64,000 bases of DNA from Asticcacaulis sp. Its GTDB lineage: Bacteria; Pseudomonadota; Alphaproteobacteria; Caulobacterales; Caulobacteraceae. The stretch covers positions 1,730,001-1,794,000 of the forward strand of contig JANQAC010000002.1 in the NCBI GenBank assembly GCA_024707255.1. The letters run 5' to 3'. The notes beneath the pieces were generated by a model. The model did not search any database. It was given only the letters and a program-made list of their open reading frames with translations, and was not told where the DNA came from. Shown here piece by piece: positions 8,143-19,351 of the stretch; positions within the stretch are counted from its first letter, which is position 1, and every line of letters starts with the position of its first letter. Both the position numbers and the translations under genes were made by a program.

Positions 8143-10174
8143 CTAATTGATCAGGCCGCATTTAGGACTTTTCAGGAAATCCTCCATCAGCCCCAGGCTC
8201 TGCTCCTGCCACTCTACATGCCACGGCAAGGTGTGCCACATGCCCTTGATTTCGGTGTATTGCACATCCTTGCCAGCCGCTTTCATGGCTGCATAAAACA
8301 TGCGGGAATGCTCGGTATCGGCCTGGCGGTCGTGGTCTCCGTGGAACAGCAGGATCGGTATATTGGCCTTGTCGACATTCTTCAGCGGATCCATGCCATC
8401 GACCGTATGGCCCTGGATATCCCGCTGAACATGACTACCTCCCCACAGATTACCGATGCGTTGCAGGCTGGAAACACCTGCACCGGCAATGGCACATTTG
8501 TAAGGACTGTTTGGCCGCACACTGGCAGCGATGGCCGCGAAACCGCCATAGGAATATCCCATGATCGCCATGCGCTTCGGATCAGCAACACCGCGCGACA
8601 CCATATGCGGCTGCATCATCATTATCGTCCGACATCTTCAGGCCCCACTCGTTATCCCCGGCCTTCCACAACTTGTCTCCCCAACCTTCCGAGCCACGAT
8701 ACTGGGGCTGGATGACGGCGATGCCGCGGGTAGCAAAGAACTGCGGCCAACCAGTCATGTCCCAGGTCTGTTCGTCGCGCGCCCAGGGGCCGCCATGCGG
8801 CAGGACGATCAACGGCACCGGTCCCTGATCGGGCGTCCAGCCCGGCGGATAGGTGATGAAGGCCGGAATTTCAAGGCCGTCGCGCGCCTTGTAGGTCACG
8901 AATTCCGGTTTACCCAGCGTCTTTAGATCGATCCAAGGTTTGGCGCCCCCCAATGATTGCAGCTTGCCATTCTTGTAAAGGTAATATTGTGGTGGAAAGT
9001 CCGGGGATTCAACCTCAACAACCGCCATCTGATAAGTGTCGCGGTTGATGGTCAGGTGTACATTTTTACCAGTAAAGCTGGCTTCTATCGATTTTTGCGC
9101 CGCCGCCCATTTCGGATCAAGGTAGCTGACAATGGTATCCGGCCCCTCGACCGCAACCGCGAAGATGTCCGTTTTCTTGTTGGCACGGTCAATGGCGAAG
9201 CTGACCTTGTTGATATCGTACTTGTCATTGGCAAACAGAGGCTCCGCCGAGAACGCCTGCGCTTTAATATCGTAATCATAGATGGCACTGTGATCACCGT
9301 TTATATTGGTCGAAATCACCAATTGATTTGGGTCGGTGTCAAAACCCAGGATAGTAATGTTTTTGCGGTCGGCCACCTTGTAACTCAATGGCGCATGATA
9401 GACCCACTGACCACTAGCCCTATCCTTGATATAGACCTTATACCAGTATTCGCCACTCACGGCGTCTATCTGTTCTCTTATCATCGGTTCGCCGGTATTG
9501 AGATCGACGCCGGCCGCCAAATAGTTGAATTCAGTCGAGCCCAGGGCGACGGTTCGCGTCTTGCCAGTCTTAGTATCCAGTTCAAATATTTTCTGGGCAA
9601 AATCATCGGGATTGACCGTTTCCATCAGCACCTTGCTGTTATCATAGAGATTCCGGTTGAAAATGGTTGCCGAGATGCCACGCTCCAGGGAATCGCGCAC
9701 GTCCTTATTGAGTGTGCCCGTCATCTTGAAGGGCTCCTCGATCTTGCGGCCTTCGAGGTCGGAATAGTAGAGCTTGTTGGTAAAGGTCGGCTTGCCGTCA
9801 CCACCGGTAATCGGCTGTTCGGTGATGAAATATATCTTGTCGTTACTGAAGAAATCGACCGCGATAATGCGCTGGGTCTTAGAGGGTATCCACACCGGCT
9901 TCTGACTAAGGTCGTCTGTATTCCAGATCGAAATGACCGGCCATTGCTGGTCCTTTACCGCAATCAGAGCCGCAATATGCTTACCGTCCGGCGAAATGGT
10001 TACGCCCGTCAGTTCGTCATAACGCGCCAGGTCGTCGATCGACACAGGCTTGGCCGGCGGCGTATAGGCGGCGTGAGCAATGCCGATAGCCCCTGCCATC
10101 AGCCCAACCGACACGGCAGCGACGGCGGTGGATTTCAGCAGGGTTTTAAGAGGATTGAATGATACGCGTGTCAT
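8143..10174 (-). pseudogene. S9 family prolyl-oligopeptidase-like peptidase, one frameshift
   Basis: Exported serine peptidase: signal peptide from ATG 10174 (cleavage near GIAHAA), a beta-propeller of about 370 residues, then an alpha/beta-hydrolase domain with HGGPWARDEQTWD, nucleophile motif GYSYGGFAA, Asp in HGDHDRQAD and His in GMWHTLPWH. The frame breaks at about 8600-8615, between SDDNDDAAA and VSRGVADPKRMAIMG; removing one base joins the two parts. Joined length is about 676 residues, normal for the family. GGAG stands 9 nt upstream of the start. It lies between a TonB receptor and a GH13 enzyme on the same strand, consistent with peptide utilisation. Confidence 0.88.
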
Positions 10175-10295
10175 GGGGCAGCGCTCCGGTAAATTTTGCA
10201 ACAAACTGGCCATGATGCAAAGCCGCCGTCAACCCGTTTGTGGCGGATTGACGGCGCTTTCATGTCACCTTACCAATTTGTAATGCGCCCTGCGC

Positions 10296-11924
10296 CTATT
10301 GGCTTTTCGTAAAAACCCAAGTCGTTTTGCCGGGCACCACGACTTTGAGCCTGCCGCCTTCGCTGGCCACCGCTGCGGCCGGCACCTCTCCCACCACATG
10401 CAGGGACTGGATAAACCGCCCCTCCCCCACAGTGGCGCTCAAGGCTTGCGGCACATCGGAGAGATTGACCAGCACCGCCACCTCATCATCAGGCCCTGTG
10501 CGCGTGAAAACCAGGGCCGGATCGCCGGCCTTCGACTGCACCGTCATTTCACCCGTGCCGAAGACCGGATGATCACGGCGGAGCGTATAAAGCGCGCGGT
10601 AGTATTCGAGCAGCGAATGGGGATCACCCGCCTCGATCGCCACATTCTGGCTGGCGACATTGATCGCCACGTCGCGGTAAGGCCTACCCGTGGTAAAACC
10701 TGCCGTGCGTGGGTAGCCGGTCCAGCTCATCGGCGACCTGATACCGGGATCGTTGAATACGCCGCCATTGCTCATGCCGATTTCCTCACCGTAATAGGCA
10801 AACGGCGTGGCCGAGGCCAGGATTGAGATGGCGGCGGAGAGTTTGTAATCCGCCGGATCATTGACACCAAACTGGTTCATCAGCCGGTCACCGACATAAG
10901 CGTCATGGCTTTGCAGGGCCAGCGGCATCAAATCCCGATTGGGATTGGCAAGTTGCCTGACCAGTGGCGCCTGTAGTGCGTCCTTTTTCGCGCTGTCGAT
11001 AATCGATCCCTGCACGCCATAGGCAAAGGCGCTGCACGCCTTGACATACATGTCCGCCCCTTCCGAGGCTTCGCAGATCATGTAGCGGTTATCGTATTCA
11101 TCGAGCGTTTCCCGCAGCTTCGCCACGATGCCCGGATTGGCGGTGTTGTTGAAATAGGCTTTCGGGCCGTCCTCGATCAGCATGGTGACGGCATCCAGCC
11201 GAAAGCCATCCACGCCCTTGTTCATCCAGAAACGCATGGTGTCCTGAAGATAGGTGATCACCTTCGGGTTCTTCAGATTCATGTCCGGCATGGAATCCGA
11301 GAAGACGCCATAATAGAGCCCGACCCCACCGGGCACGATCTTCGTCACCGGTTTCCAGGGATCATTATAATAGGCGCCGCTGACCCCGCGCATCTTTTGA
11401 TTATACCAGCCAGGGTTTTTATCTGCGAAGACATACCAGTCGCGGTATGGGCTGGCCTTCGATTTCGCCGCATCCTGGAAAATGGCATTGCCGCTACCGG
11501 AGTGATTGACGACGAAATCGAGAATAACGCCAATGCCGCGCTTGTGGGCTTCCTGCACGAAGCGCTCGAAGTCCGCCATGGTGCCGTAATCCGGATTGAC
11601 GGCGCGATAATCATTGACGGCATAGCCGTGGTCGCCGTCCTGGCTGGGCATCATCGGCATCAGCCAGATACCGGTTACGCCGAGATCGTGCAGATAATCG
11701 AGCTGCGAGGTCAGGCCGTTGAAGTCGCCCACCCCATCACCGTCGCTGTCCTTGTAGGAGCGGACGAAGATTTCCATGAAGGCGGCGGTTTTGTTCCAGT
11801 CCTTCGGCAGGGCGCTGGCCTTGGCCTCAACGGCCACGGGCGAGACATCAATCTGCGCCTGAGCGGCGCCCGCCAGGGCCAGTATGGATACGGCGGCGCA
11901 TAGCGCGATACGCTTCAAAGACAT
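10296..11924 (-). CDS. Secreted GH13 alpha-amylase family enzyme
   Basis: A 542-residue exported glycoside hydrolase. The signal peptide (MSLKRIALCAAVSILALAGA, cleavage after AQA) is followed by a TIM barrel carrying the four GH13 regions: DFVVNHS (136-142), GFRLDAV with nucleophile Asp244, MICEASE with acid/base Glu285, and LQSHD with Asp341. An early DGDGVGDFNGLTSQLDYL segment is typical of the oligo-1,6-glucosidase/alpha-glucosidase side of the family. A small beta domain closes the C-terminus. Substrate specificity cannot be read off. It is first in a minus-strand series with the S9 peptidase and TonB receptor; the gap to the S9 start is 121 bp. Confidence 0.93.
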   Translation of the reverse strand: MSLKRIALCAAVSILALAGAAQAQIDVSPVAVEAKASALPKDWNKTAAFMEIFVRSYKDSDGDGVGDFNGLTSQLDYLHDLGVTGIWLMPMMPSQDGDHGYAVNDYRAVNPDYGTMADFERFVQEAHKRGIGVILDFVVNHSGSGNAIFQDAAKSKASPYRDWYVFADKNPGWYNQKMRGVSGAYYNDPWKPVTKIVPGGVGLYYGVFSDSMPDMNLKNPKVITYLQDTMRFWMNKGVDGFRLDAVTMLIEDGPKAYFNNTANPGIVAKLRETLDEYDNRYMICEASEGADMYVKACSAFAYGVQGSIIDSAKKDALQAPLVRQLANPNRDLMPLALQSHDAYVGDRLMNQFGVNDPADYKLSAAISILASATPFAYYGEEIGMSNGGVFNDPGIRSPMSWTGYPRTAGFTTGRPYRDVAINVASQNVAIEAGDPHSLLEYYRALYTLRRDHPVFGTGEMTVQSKAGDPALVFTRTGPDDEVAVLVNLSDVPQALSATVGEGRFIQSLHVVGEVPAAAVASEGGRLKVVVPGKTTWVFTKSQ

Positions 11925-12006
11925 GATTCAGCTCCCTTTATTTTATTCTGTGCCGGCAAGGTGGCACCTCGCCCGCGGCTTGGGAAGCTGAATACGTATG
12001 CGGAAA

Positions 12007-12378
12007 TTATTGCTCCATGACGCGGACATCGCGCCAATTGGGCTGGAACGACCAGACCTTGGCGCCGTGAGCGGTAATGACTATACGATGCTCACCCCGC
12101 CATTTGACCGACAGGCTGACCGGTTTCTGAGGATTTGACGCATCGAAGATTGCCACAGCCGTCCGGCCATTCATCAGCCCCTCCGTGCGGCGCAGAAAGA
12201 CCTCCTGTACTGGTGAGCCCCACACACAATCCTTGTTGATGACTTCCGCCTGATAATGACCGGTCGGTGAGTCAATCGTATCGACAGGCTCTTCCGTACA
12301 CAGGCCGATGCGATTGCAGCCCGACAGGATCAGGCTGCTGCCGGCAATAAGGATAAATCTGAAGACCAGGGCAAACAT
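12007..12378 (-). CDS. Small lipoprotein of unknown function
   Basis: A 123-residue protein with a lipobox (SLILSGCNR, Cys21), so probably anchored to a membrane by an N-terminal lipid. After the lipobox come two more Cys (LCTEE and KDCVWG), which may pair in the periplasm. The segment SPTGHYQAEVINKDCVWGS and the later VKWRGEHRIVI resemble small DUF5412-like proteins, but I am not certain of the family. No clear ribosome-binding site precedes ATG 12378. It is divergent from the hemerythrin gene across a 200-bp gap holding a palindrome and DnaA-box-like sites. Confidence 0.7.
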   Translation of the reverse strand: MFALVFRFILIAGSSLILSGCNRIGLCTEEPVDTIDSPTGHYQAEVINKDCVWGSPVQEVFLRRTEGLMNGRTAVAIFDASNPQKPVSLSVKWRGEHRIVITAHGAKVWSFQPNWRDVRVMEQ

Positions 12379-12446
12379 TGGCGTTGCATCGTTTCCCGCA
12401 CGGCAATAGTTGCCGCTCAGGTAAACTTACGCCTCAAGGGTTAATA

Positions 12447-12466
12447 TTTTCCACATCTGTGGAAAT
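12447..12466. promoter_or_regulatory. Perfect palindrome with back-to-back DnaA-box-like halves
   Basis: TTTCCACA-TC-TGTGGAAA, an 8+2+8 perfect inverted repeat. The left arm extended by one T is TTTTCCACA, which fits the DnaA-box consensus TTWTNCACA; the right arm read in reverse (ATTTCCACA) misses it by one base. It lies between the divergent lipoprotein and hemerythrin genes. Confidence 0.45.
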
Positions 12467-12557
12467 GTGACACACGCCCCCTGATGCCAATTTACACATT
12501 CCTTGCAAGTAAAGGGAAAGCCCGCATTTTCAAACTATTCCCACGGCCGCATCCTCC

Positions 12558-12566
12558 TGTGGATAA
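12558..12566 (-). promoter_or_regulatory. Consensus DnaA box in the hemerythrin leader
   Basis: TGTGGATAA, the reverse complement of the perfect DnaA box TTATCCACA, immediately before and touching the Shine-Dalgarno region (AAAGGAG) of the hemerythrin gene. A 9-mer can occur by chance; the pair of near-boxes about 100 bp upstream makes it more notable. Confidence 0.4.
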
Positions 12567-12579
12567 AGGAGCGCACGCC

Positions 12580-13053
12580 ATGGATATCTACGCCTATATC
12601 GTCCGCGATCATCGCAAACTGTCTGGCCTGATGGATGACCTGATGTCGATCCGGTTGCCCGCGGTCAGACAAACCCTTTTCGATCAGATCAAAACCGAGC
12701 TGTCCGCGCACAGCGATTCCGAGGAGCGCACCTTCTATGCCGCCCTTGAACACGCCATCCCGACCCAGGAAATGAACGACAAACTCGAACATTCAGAGCA
12801 CGAGCACCATGAAATAAAGGCTTTGCTCCATGTGCTGGACCGGTTGTCGATCAGCAGCGAGGAATGGATGGAAAAGTTCGGCGAGCTGAAATTCGCTGTC
12901 GAGCATCACGTTGCCAAGGAGGAAGGCGAGATATTCCCCCGCGCCAAGGAAGCCATTTCCCCGCTCGACGCCCATCGCCTGGCCCTGCAGATGGATGCGC
13001 TGAAACAGCAAATCCTGGCGGGGCATGACAATGAGACCGTCATCTATTTATAG
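12580..13053 (+). CDS. Hemerythrin HHE-domain protein
   Basis: A 157-residue four-helix-bundle protein with the His/Glu pattern of hemerythrin-like domains: His in VRDHRKL, HSDSEERTFY, HSEHEHHEIKALL and VEHHVAKEEGEIFP, which bind a di-iron centre. Likely roles are oxygen, NO or iron sensing or repair of iron centres; the sequence does not choose among them. ATG 12580 is preferred to the upstream ATG 12484 because AAAGGAG stands 8 nt before it and the first 32 codons of the longer frame do not look like protein. Promoter-region DnaA boxes are described separately. Confidence 0.9.
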   Translation: MDIYAYIVRDHRKLSGLMDDLMSIRLPAVRQTLFDQIKTELSAHSDSEERTFYAALEHAIPTQEMNDKLEHSEHEHHEIKALLHVLDRLSISSEEWMEKFGELKFAVEHHVAKEEGEIFPRAKEAISPLDAHRLALQMDALKQQILAGHDNETVIYL

Positions 13054-13076
13054 ACAGGCCGGCGCACTCTCACGGA

Positions 13077-14381
13077 TCACGCCGCGGGCTTGGCAAACAT
13101 CTTCGCCAGTGCCCAGTAACTGACGGCTGCGATAAAGAAGGCCGGCAGGGTGGCGCCGATCGCCGGCAGCAGGCTGAGGAAATAGTAGTAGGTGGCGACG
13201 CCGGCCGCCCAGGCAGCGAATGCGTTGACATGCACGCCATAAGTGAAACGATAAACGCCGCTGACGCGGCTAATGTCGAGCACCGCCACCTGGCGCTTGC
13301 GAATGAGGAAATGATCGACCAGCAGCACGCCATAGAGCGGCGTGAACACCGAGCCGATCATGTAAAGGAAGCTCATGAATTCGGCCATCGGCACAAACAG
13401 CGCGATCAGCGTACAGAGGACACCGAAACCGATCACCAGGTGACGAATGCGGAAGTGCAGCAATGATCCCAGAGAGGTCGCCGCCGAGAAGATATCGGCG
13501 AAGACATTGTCCGTCTCGTCGATCAGGATCAGCAGCAGGGCCAGTCCGCCGCCGGTGGTGGCCAGGGCCGACAGCAGGAGTTGATCCGGATTGCCGGCCG
13601 CCATCAGGGCATAGGCGGCGCCCAGCGCGAAGAACCAGATATTGGCCAGCAGATAGCCGAGGGTAGAGCCCTTGAAAACCGCGCCGGGAGACTTGCCGAA
13701 GCGGGCATAGTCGGCGATCAGGGGCAGCCACGACAGCGGCATGGCGATGACGAGATCGATGCCGCCGCCCAGAGACAACGAACCATCGCCCTTGCGCGCA
13801 AAAGCCTCCGCCAGATTATGGTCGGCCAATAAGGCATATGTCATCCAGGCCGCGCCGGCCAGCAGCAGCCAGATACCCCAGAGGCGCAGGAAGCGACGGA
13901 CAAAGCTGAGCGGCCCCATCACCGCCAGGCCGGTGGCGGCAACGCCGAAAAGGAGCGTCCACAGGACCGGCAGAGTAAAATGGAAGGTGTTGGTGGAAAG
14001 TGTATTGGCCGCGTCGCGCATGGCAATGATCTCGAACGCGCCCCAACCGACCAACTGGATAACATTGAGGATCGCCGCCACCGATGCGCCGCGCACACCC
14101 AGCGTCGGCCTTAGCGCCCCCATAGTCGACAGGCCGGTATCGGCCCCGACCACGCCCGCCAGCCCCAGCAGCACAGCGCCTGCTACGCTGCCGATGACGA
14201 TAGCCAGCAAGCCTTCGGCCAGCGACAGGCCCGGCACGAGATAGGCGCCCGCCTGAAGCACCAGCAGGCCGATACCCAGCGAAAACCACAACGAGAAGGC
14301 GTCACGCGAAGTCAGGCTGCGTTTTTCAGCCGCAACCGGCACGAGCGGGTCATAGGCGTCCTGGTCGGAAATATCTGTCAT
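13077..14381 (-). CDS. cytX: NCS1 family permease, CytX-like
   Basis: A 434-residue inner-membrane transporter with about 12 hydrophobic segments, of the nucleobase:cation symporter-1 family (cytosine/hydroxymethylpyrimidine type). Typical stretches include FSLWFSLGIGLLVLQAGAYL in TM1, NVIQLVGWGAFEIIAMRDAA, and DYARFGKSPGAVFKGSTLGY in the middle. The closeness of thiC (3 kb away) favours a CytX-type transporter of the thiamine precursor HMP, but this is inference; cytosine permease is the alternative. Unlike thiC it has no visible TPP riboswitch: only about 60 bp separate its start from the next gene. Confidence 0.75.
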   Translation of the reverse strand: MTDISDQDAYDPLVPVAAEKRSLTSRDAFSLWFSLGIGLLVLQAGAYLVPGLSLAEGLLAIVIGSVAGAVLLGLAGVVGADTGLSTMGALRPTLGVRGASVAAILNVIQLVGWGAFEIIAMRDAANTLSTNTFHFTLPVLWTLLFGVAATGLAVMGPLSFVRRFLRLWGIWLLLAGAAWMTYALLADHNLAEAFARKGDGSLSLGGGIDLVIAMPLSWLPLIADYARFGKSPGAVFKGSTLGYLLANIWFFALGAAYALMAAGNPDQLLLSALATTGGGLALLLILIDETDNVFADIFSAATSLGSLLHFRIRHLVIGFGVLCTLIALFVPMAEFMSFLYMIGSVFTPLYGVLLVDHFLIRKRQVAVLDISRVSGVYRFTYGVHVNAFAAWAAGVATYYYFLSLLPAIGATLPAFFIAAVSYWALAKMFAKPAA

Positions 14382-14439
14382 CTGGGCAAGCTTCTGGAAT
14401 CAAATAAAGCTTATCCATAACAGAGCCCGAAAGTTCCGC

Positions 14440-15273
14440 CTATCGGTTCCCGCCGATCAGATCGCCCAAGCCGCCGAGCACCGAGCCTTCACCCCGATTA
14501 GGGCCTGCGCCGCCGATCGCGGCGCCGATGCGCCCGGCAAGGCGCGCAAACGGCAGGGACTGTATCCAAACCTTGCCCGGACCGGTCAGGCGCGCGAAAA
14601 ACACCCCTTCCCCGCCGAACAGCATGGATTTCACCCCGCCGGCCTGGATCAGGTCGAAATCGACCGTATCGGTAAAAGCCGCCACGCAGCCCGTATCGAC
14701 GTGCAGTTCCTCGCCGGCCTTCAGTTCGCGCTCGATCACCATGCCGCCGAACTGGACGAATACCCAGCCATCGCCTTCGAGCTTCTGCATGATGAAGCCC
14801 TCGCCGCCGAACAGACCGGTCATGACCCGCTTCTGGAAGGCGATGCCAAGCGACACCCCCTTGGCGGCACAGAGGAAGGCGTCTTTCTGGCAGATCAGCC
14901 GGCCGCCGACATCCGACAGCTTGATCGGCACGATGGCGCCCGGCACCGGCGCCGAAAACGCCACACGCGCCTTGTCGCGGCCATTATGGGTGAATACGGT
15001 CGTAAACAGGCTCTCGCCGGTGATCAGTCGCTTGCCGGCGCCAAGCAACGCCCCCATGAAGCCGCCGCCCTGCGCGCCGGAACCATCGCCGAATACGGTG
15101 GTCATGCCGACGCTGGCATCCTTCCATACCATGGCGCCGGCTTCGGCAATGGCGCTTTCGCCTGGATCAAGTTCGATTTCGACGAATTGCAGTTCCTGGC
15201 CCTTGATCTCGAAATCGATATCGTCGGCAATGCCGGACTGGCGGTGATGGGTGACGGGAACGGACGGCAGCAT
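14440..15273 (-). CDS. AIM24 / TIGR00266 family protein
   Basis: A 277-residue cytoplasmic protein of the AIM24 family, beta-strand-rich, with the usual Gly-rich motifs GDGSGAQGGGFMGALLGAGKRL and LFGGEGFIMQKLEGDGWVF, written here only as landmarks. The start is set at ATG 15273, preceded by GAGAGG; the longer frame to 15444 adds 57 residues with no family resemblance. The tail is Gly-rich and probably flexible. Function in bacteria is unknown. The NCS1 permease lies 58 bp downstream on the same strand, so the two may share a transcript, though no functional link is evident. Confidence 0.88.
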   Translation of the reverse strand: MLPSVPVTHHRQSGIADDIDFEIKGQELQFVEIELDPGESAIAEAGAMVWKDASVGMTTVFGDGSGAQGGGFMGALLGAGKRLITGESLFTTVFTHNGRDKARVAFSAPVPGAIVPIKLSDVGGRLICQKDAFLCAAKGVSLGIAFQKRVMTGLFGGEGFIMQKLEGDGWVFVQFGGMVIERELKAGEELHVDTGCVAAFTDTVDFDLIQAGGVKSMLFGGEGVFFARLTGPGKVWIQSLPFARLAGRIGAAIGGAGPNRGEGSVLGGLGDLIGGNR

Positions 15274-15488
15274 GAAAACCTCTCTGGTGACAATTGCAGA
15301 AGATGTAGCGATGCCCGCGCCGATGTGAAGGGACTTTGCAACAGGAAGTGCTGATGCAACGATACTTCGTTGTAAACCTTGCCGAAACGCCGCCCGTGCA
15401 GTAGGTTTCCTGAAGCGTTCAGAAACACACGCCTTTCGAGACATTTACGTCATTGTCGGACCGGTAAATCCGGGTGGCCGGGGAAGCT

Positions 15489-17207
15489 ATGCCCATGATT
15501 TCGAGTTCCAGATTACCTCTGGTCCTGCTTTTGCTGTCGCTGGCGTGCGCCTCCCTTTCGGCCTGTGGAAACACCCGCAGCCCCCCGGAAGACGTGGTTA
15601 AAAATCCCGCCTCCGGAATGGCCTTCGCCCGCGCCACCCTCGGCAAGATGCCCGATGCGGCCCGCCAGGCGTTCAGGGACAAGCTCAAGGCGGAGAATGA
15701 GCGGCTTGGCGCCGAACTGAAGACCATCCTGACATCCGGCGAGTCTGGACAGCTCGGCCGCCTGGCGGTCTTTGCCCAGGCGCGCAAGGCCAATCTCCAG
15801 GAACTGACACGCCGGATATCCATCGAGAATGGCCTGCTGGCGCAGATCGACCCCGAACACGTCAATTACAGCGGGACCGATCCCAACAGCGCCCTCTCCC
15901 ACGCTCAGGAAATAACCACTCACCGTACCGTTATCGCCCAGGCGGTGCTGATGGCAGGCGTTGAGCAAAGATATCTGCGCCGTGTGCTGTCGGTCAGTCC
16001 AGTGCTGCGGGAGGCCAGTCAGCGGCAGGACGATGCGCAAGGGTCGGCAACCGCGCCGTCAGCCAATGTCGGCACCATTCCCTACTATATCGACGAGATG
16101 AGGAAGGAACCCTGCCTTTTCATCTCGCCCGACGCCACCCCGCCTGCCCCCATCTCCCTCCGCGGCATCGAACTCGGCATGAACCGTCGCAAGGTCATTG
16201 ACACCCTGTGTGCCTCGGAAAACGGCGAGGTCCGCATCCAGGTCCAGGCGGTCGGCCAGACCTACACCCCCGGCAGCGTGGAAATCGGCGCCCGCCTGCT
16301 GGCCTGGGAAGCTTACCGGAAAGGCGCCGCCTACAGCCTGGACTATCTCGGCGTCAATGCCTGGCTGGCCAATCCGGAAAACAGCGCCGAAATCCGCTCA
16401 CTGGTGCGGCCCTACCTGAAAACCACCCGCTTCTGCCTGCATTGCACGGGCACCGGCCACGAAGACGAAAATCTCCTCAGCGTCGAATATGCGCCCGAAG
16501 GCACGGTGGCGGCGATCATTCACGCCCGCCGCTTCACCGACACCGCCTCTCCGGACGCCAATGGCAGCGCACCGCTGGTCGATCGCGCCAGTCCGCAGCC
16601 GATGAATGTCGTCCTCGACCCGCTGCGCAATCAGTTCGGCACGCCCTCCTTCGTTTTCCGCAACATGGTCGCGTGGGTTTATCCCGATGGCCAAACGCCG
16701 CTGCAACCGGAAGCCTGGTCCACGCAGCCTTCGCCGGACGGCCTGACGACAGGGGTACGGCTAAATGACGCCAACTTCACCGTCGCCACCCCGCTTGAGG
16801 CCGGCACGCCGGCCTTCATGACGATATATAAAGCCCTGTCGGCCCGGCCGACCCCGGCCACCTACTGCGTGTCGAAATACGCCTATGACGGTCTGGACAG
16901 CGCCTGGCCGCTGAAGGCGATTTATGCCGACCGCTATGGCGCCCGCCCTTACGACCCTTCGGCGGCGGCGCCCGGCGAAACAGACCATTGCGGCGTGGTC
17001 GTCTATGCCGTGATGGATGTGACCGCCAATGACAGGCGCGACATCTATGTCACCGACAGCACACCGGTTTACGGGCTTACGGTTACGATCATTAATACCA
17101 CCCGTCTGGCGGATGTACACAAGCGTGAGGCCCAGACGGTCATCGACCGGATGAAGGCCCTGGCCGCCACAGCGCAATCGGCGAAGCCCGTCGACCTGCG
17201 CCACTGA
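15489..17207 (+). CDS. Large lipoprotein of unknown function
   Basis: A 572-residue protein with a type II signal peptide (hydrophobic LVLLLLSLACASLSAC ending in a lipobox LSAC), so a lipidated envelope protein. Residues about 35-130 are helical with charged heptads (probable coiled coil); the rest is mixed alpha/beta with scattered Cys, including a CLHC pair. GGGGA lies 5 nt before ATG 15489, which favours it over GTG 15474. I do not recognise a family. It stands between the AIM24 gene (divergent) and the thiC riboswitch, apparently as a single gene. Confidence 0.75.
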   Translation: MPMISSSRLPLVLLLLSLACASLSACGNTRSPPEDVVKNPASGMAFARATLGKMPDAARQAFRDKLKAENERLGAELKTILTSGESGQLGRLAVFAQARKANLQELTRRISIENGLLAQIDPEHVNYSGTDPNSALSHAQEITTHRTVIAQAVLMAGVEQRYLRRVLSVSPVLREASQRQDDAQGSATAPSANVGTIPYYIDEMRKEPCLFISPDATPPAPISLRGIELGMNRRKVIDTLCASENGEVRIQVQAVGQTYTPGSVEIGARLLAWEAYRKGAAYSLDYLGVNAWLANPENSAEIRSLVRPYLKTTRFCLHCTGTGHEDENLLSVEYAPEGTVAAIIHARRFTDTASPDANGSAPLVDRASPQPMNVVLDPLRNQFGTPSFVFRNMVAWVYPDGQTPLQPEAWSTQPSPDGLTTGVRLNDANFTVATPLEAGTPAFMTIYKALSARPTPATYCVSKYAYDGLDSAWPLKAIYADRYGARPYDPSAAAPGETDHCGVVVYAVMDVTANDRRDIYVTDSTPVYGLTVTIINTTRLADVHKREAQTVIDRMKALAATAQSAKPVDLRH

Positions 17208-17256
17208 ACTTTCAGGCTTGTCCGCGCGCAGCGATCAGCCTATGCTCATCCGCAGT

Positions 17257-17353
17257 TCACCGGGGTGTCCGCGCGTAAAGGCGGGCTGAGACGAAGGTCT
17301 AGTCCTTCAAACCCGCCGAACCTGATCCGGGTCATGCCGGCGAAGGGAGTTGG
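17257..17353 (+). ncRNA. TPP riboswitch (THI element) upstream of thiC
   Basis: The conserved THI-box segments are present in order: CACCGGGGTGTCC, GGGCTGAGA, ACCCGCCGAACCTGATCC, GGGTCATGCCGGCGAAGGGA. They form the pyrimidine- and pyrophosphate-sensing arms of a TPP aptamer. It lies about 100 bp before thiC, which fits feedback control of thiamine synthesis. Confidence 0.95.
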
Positions 17354-17425
17354 ATACGCTTACGGCCCTCAAGCAGCGATAGCGGCAGGGCAACTAAAAT
17401 AAGCGCCCGCGATCTGCGCGCATGA

Positions 17426-19286
<1,861 letters not shown>

Positions 19287-19320
19287 CTGGGGCACGACTA
19301 TAACGCGCTTGAGTAATGGG

Positions 19321-19347
19321 GTGTGGGGTCTGCGACCCCACACCTTT
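19321..19347 (+). terminator. Intrinsic terminator of thiC
   Basis: Perfect 10-bp stem GTGTGGGGTC / GACCCCACAC with a TGC loop and TTTT, 34 bp after the thiC stop. It ends 5 bp before the convergent unknown gene at 19352. Confidence 0.9.
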
Positions 19348-19351
19348 TAAG

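Noticed and set aside
12447..12566. A chromosomal replication origin, because of the DnaA-like boxes
   Set aside because: Only three boxes, no AT-rich unwinding block of the right kind and none of the usual origin-side genes (hemE, dnaA, rpsT) nearby.
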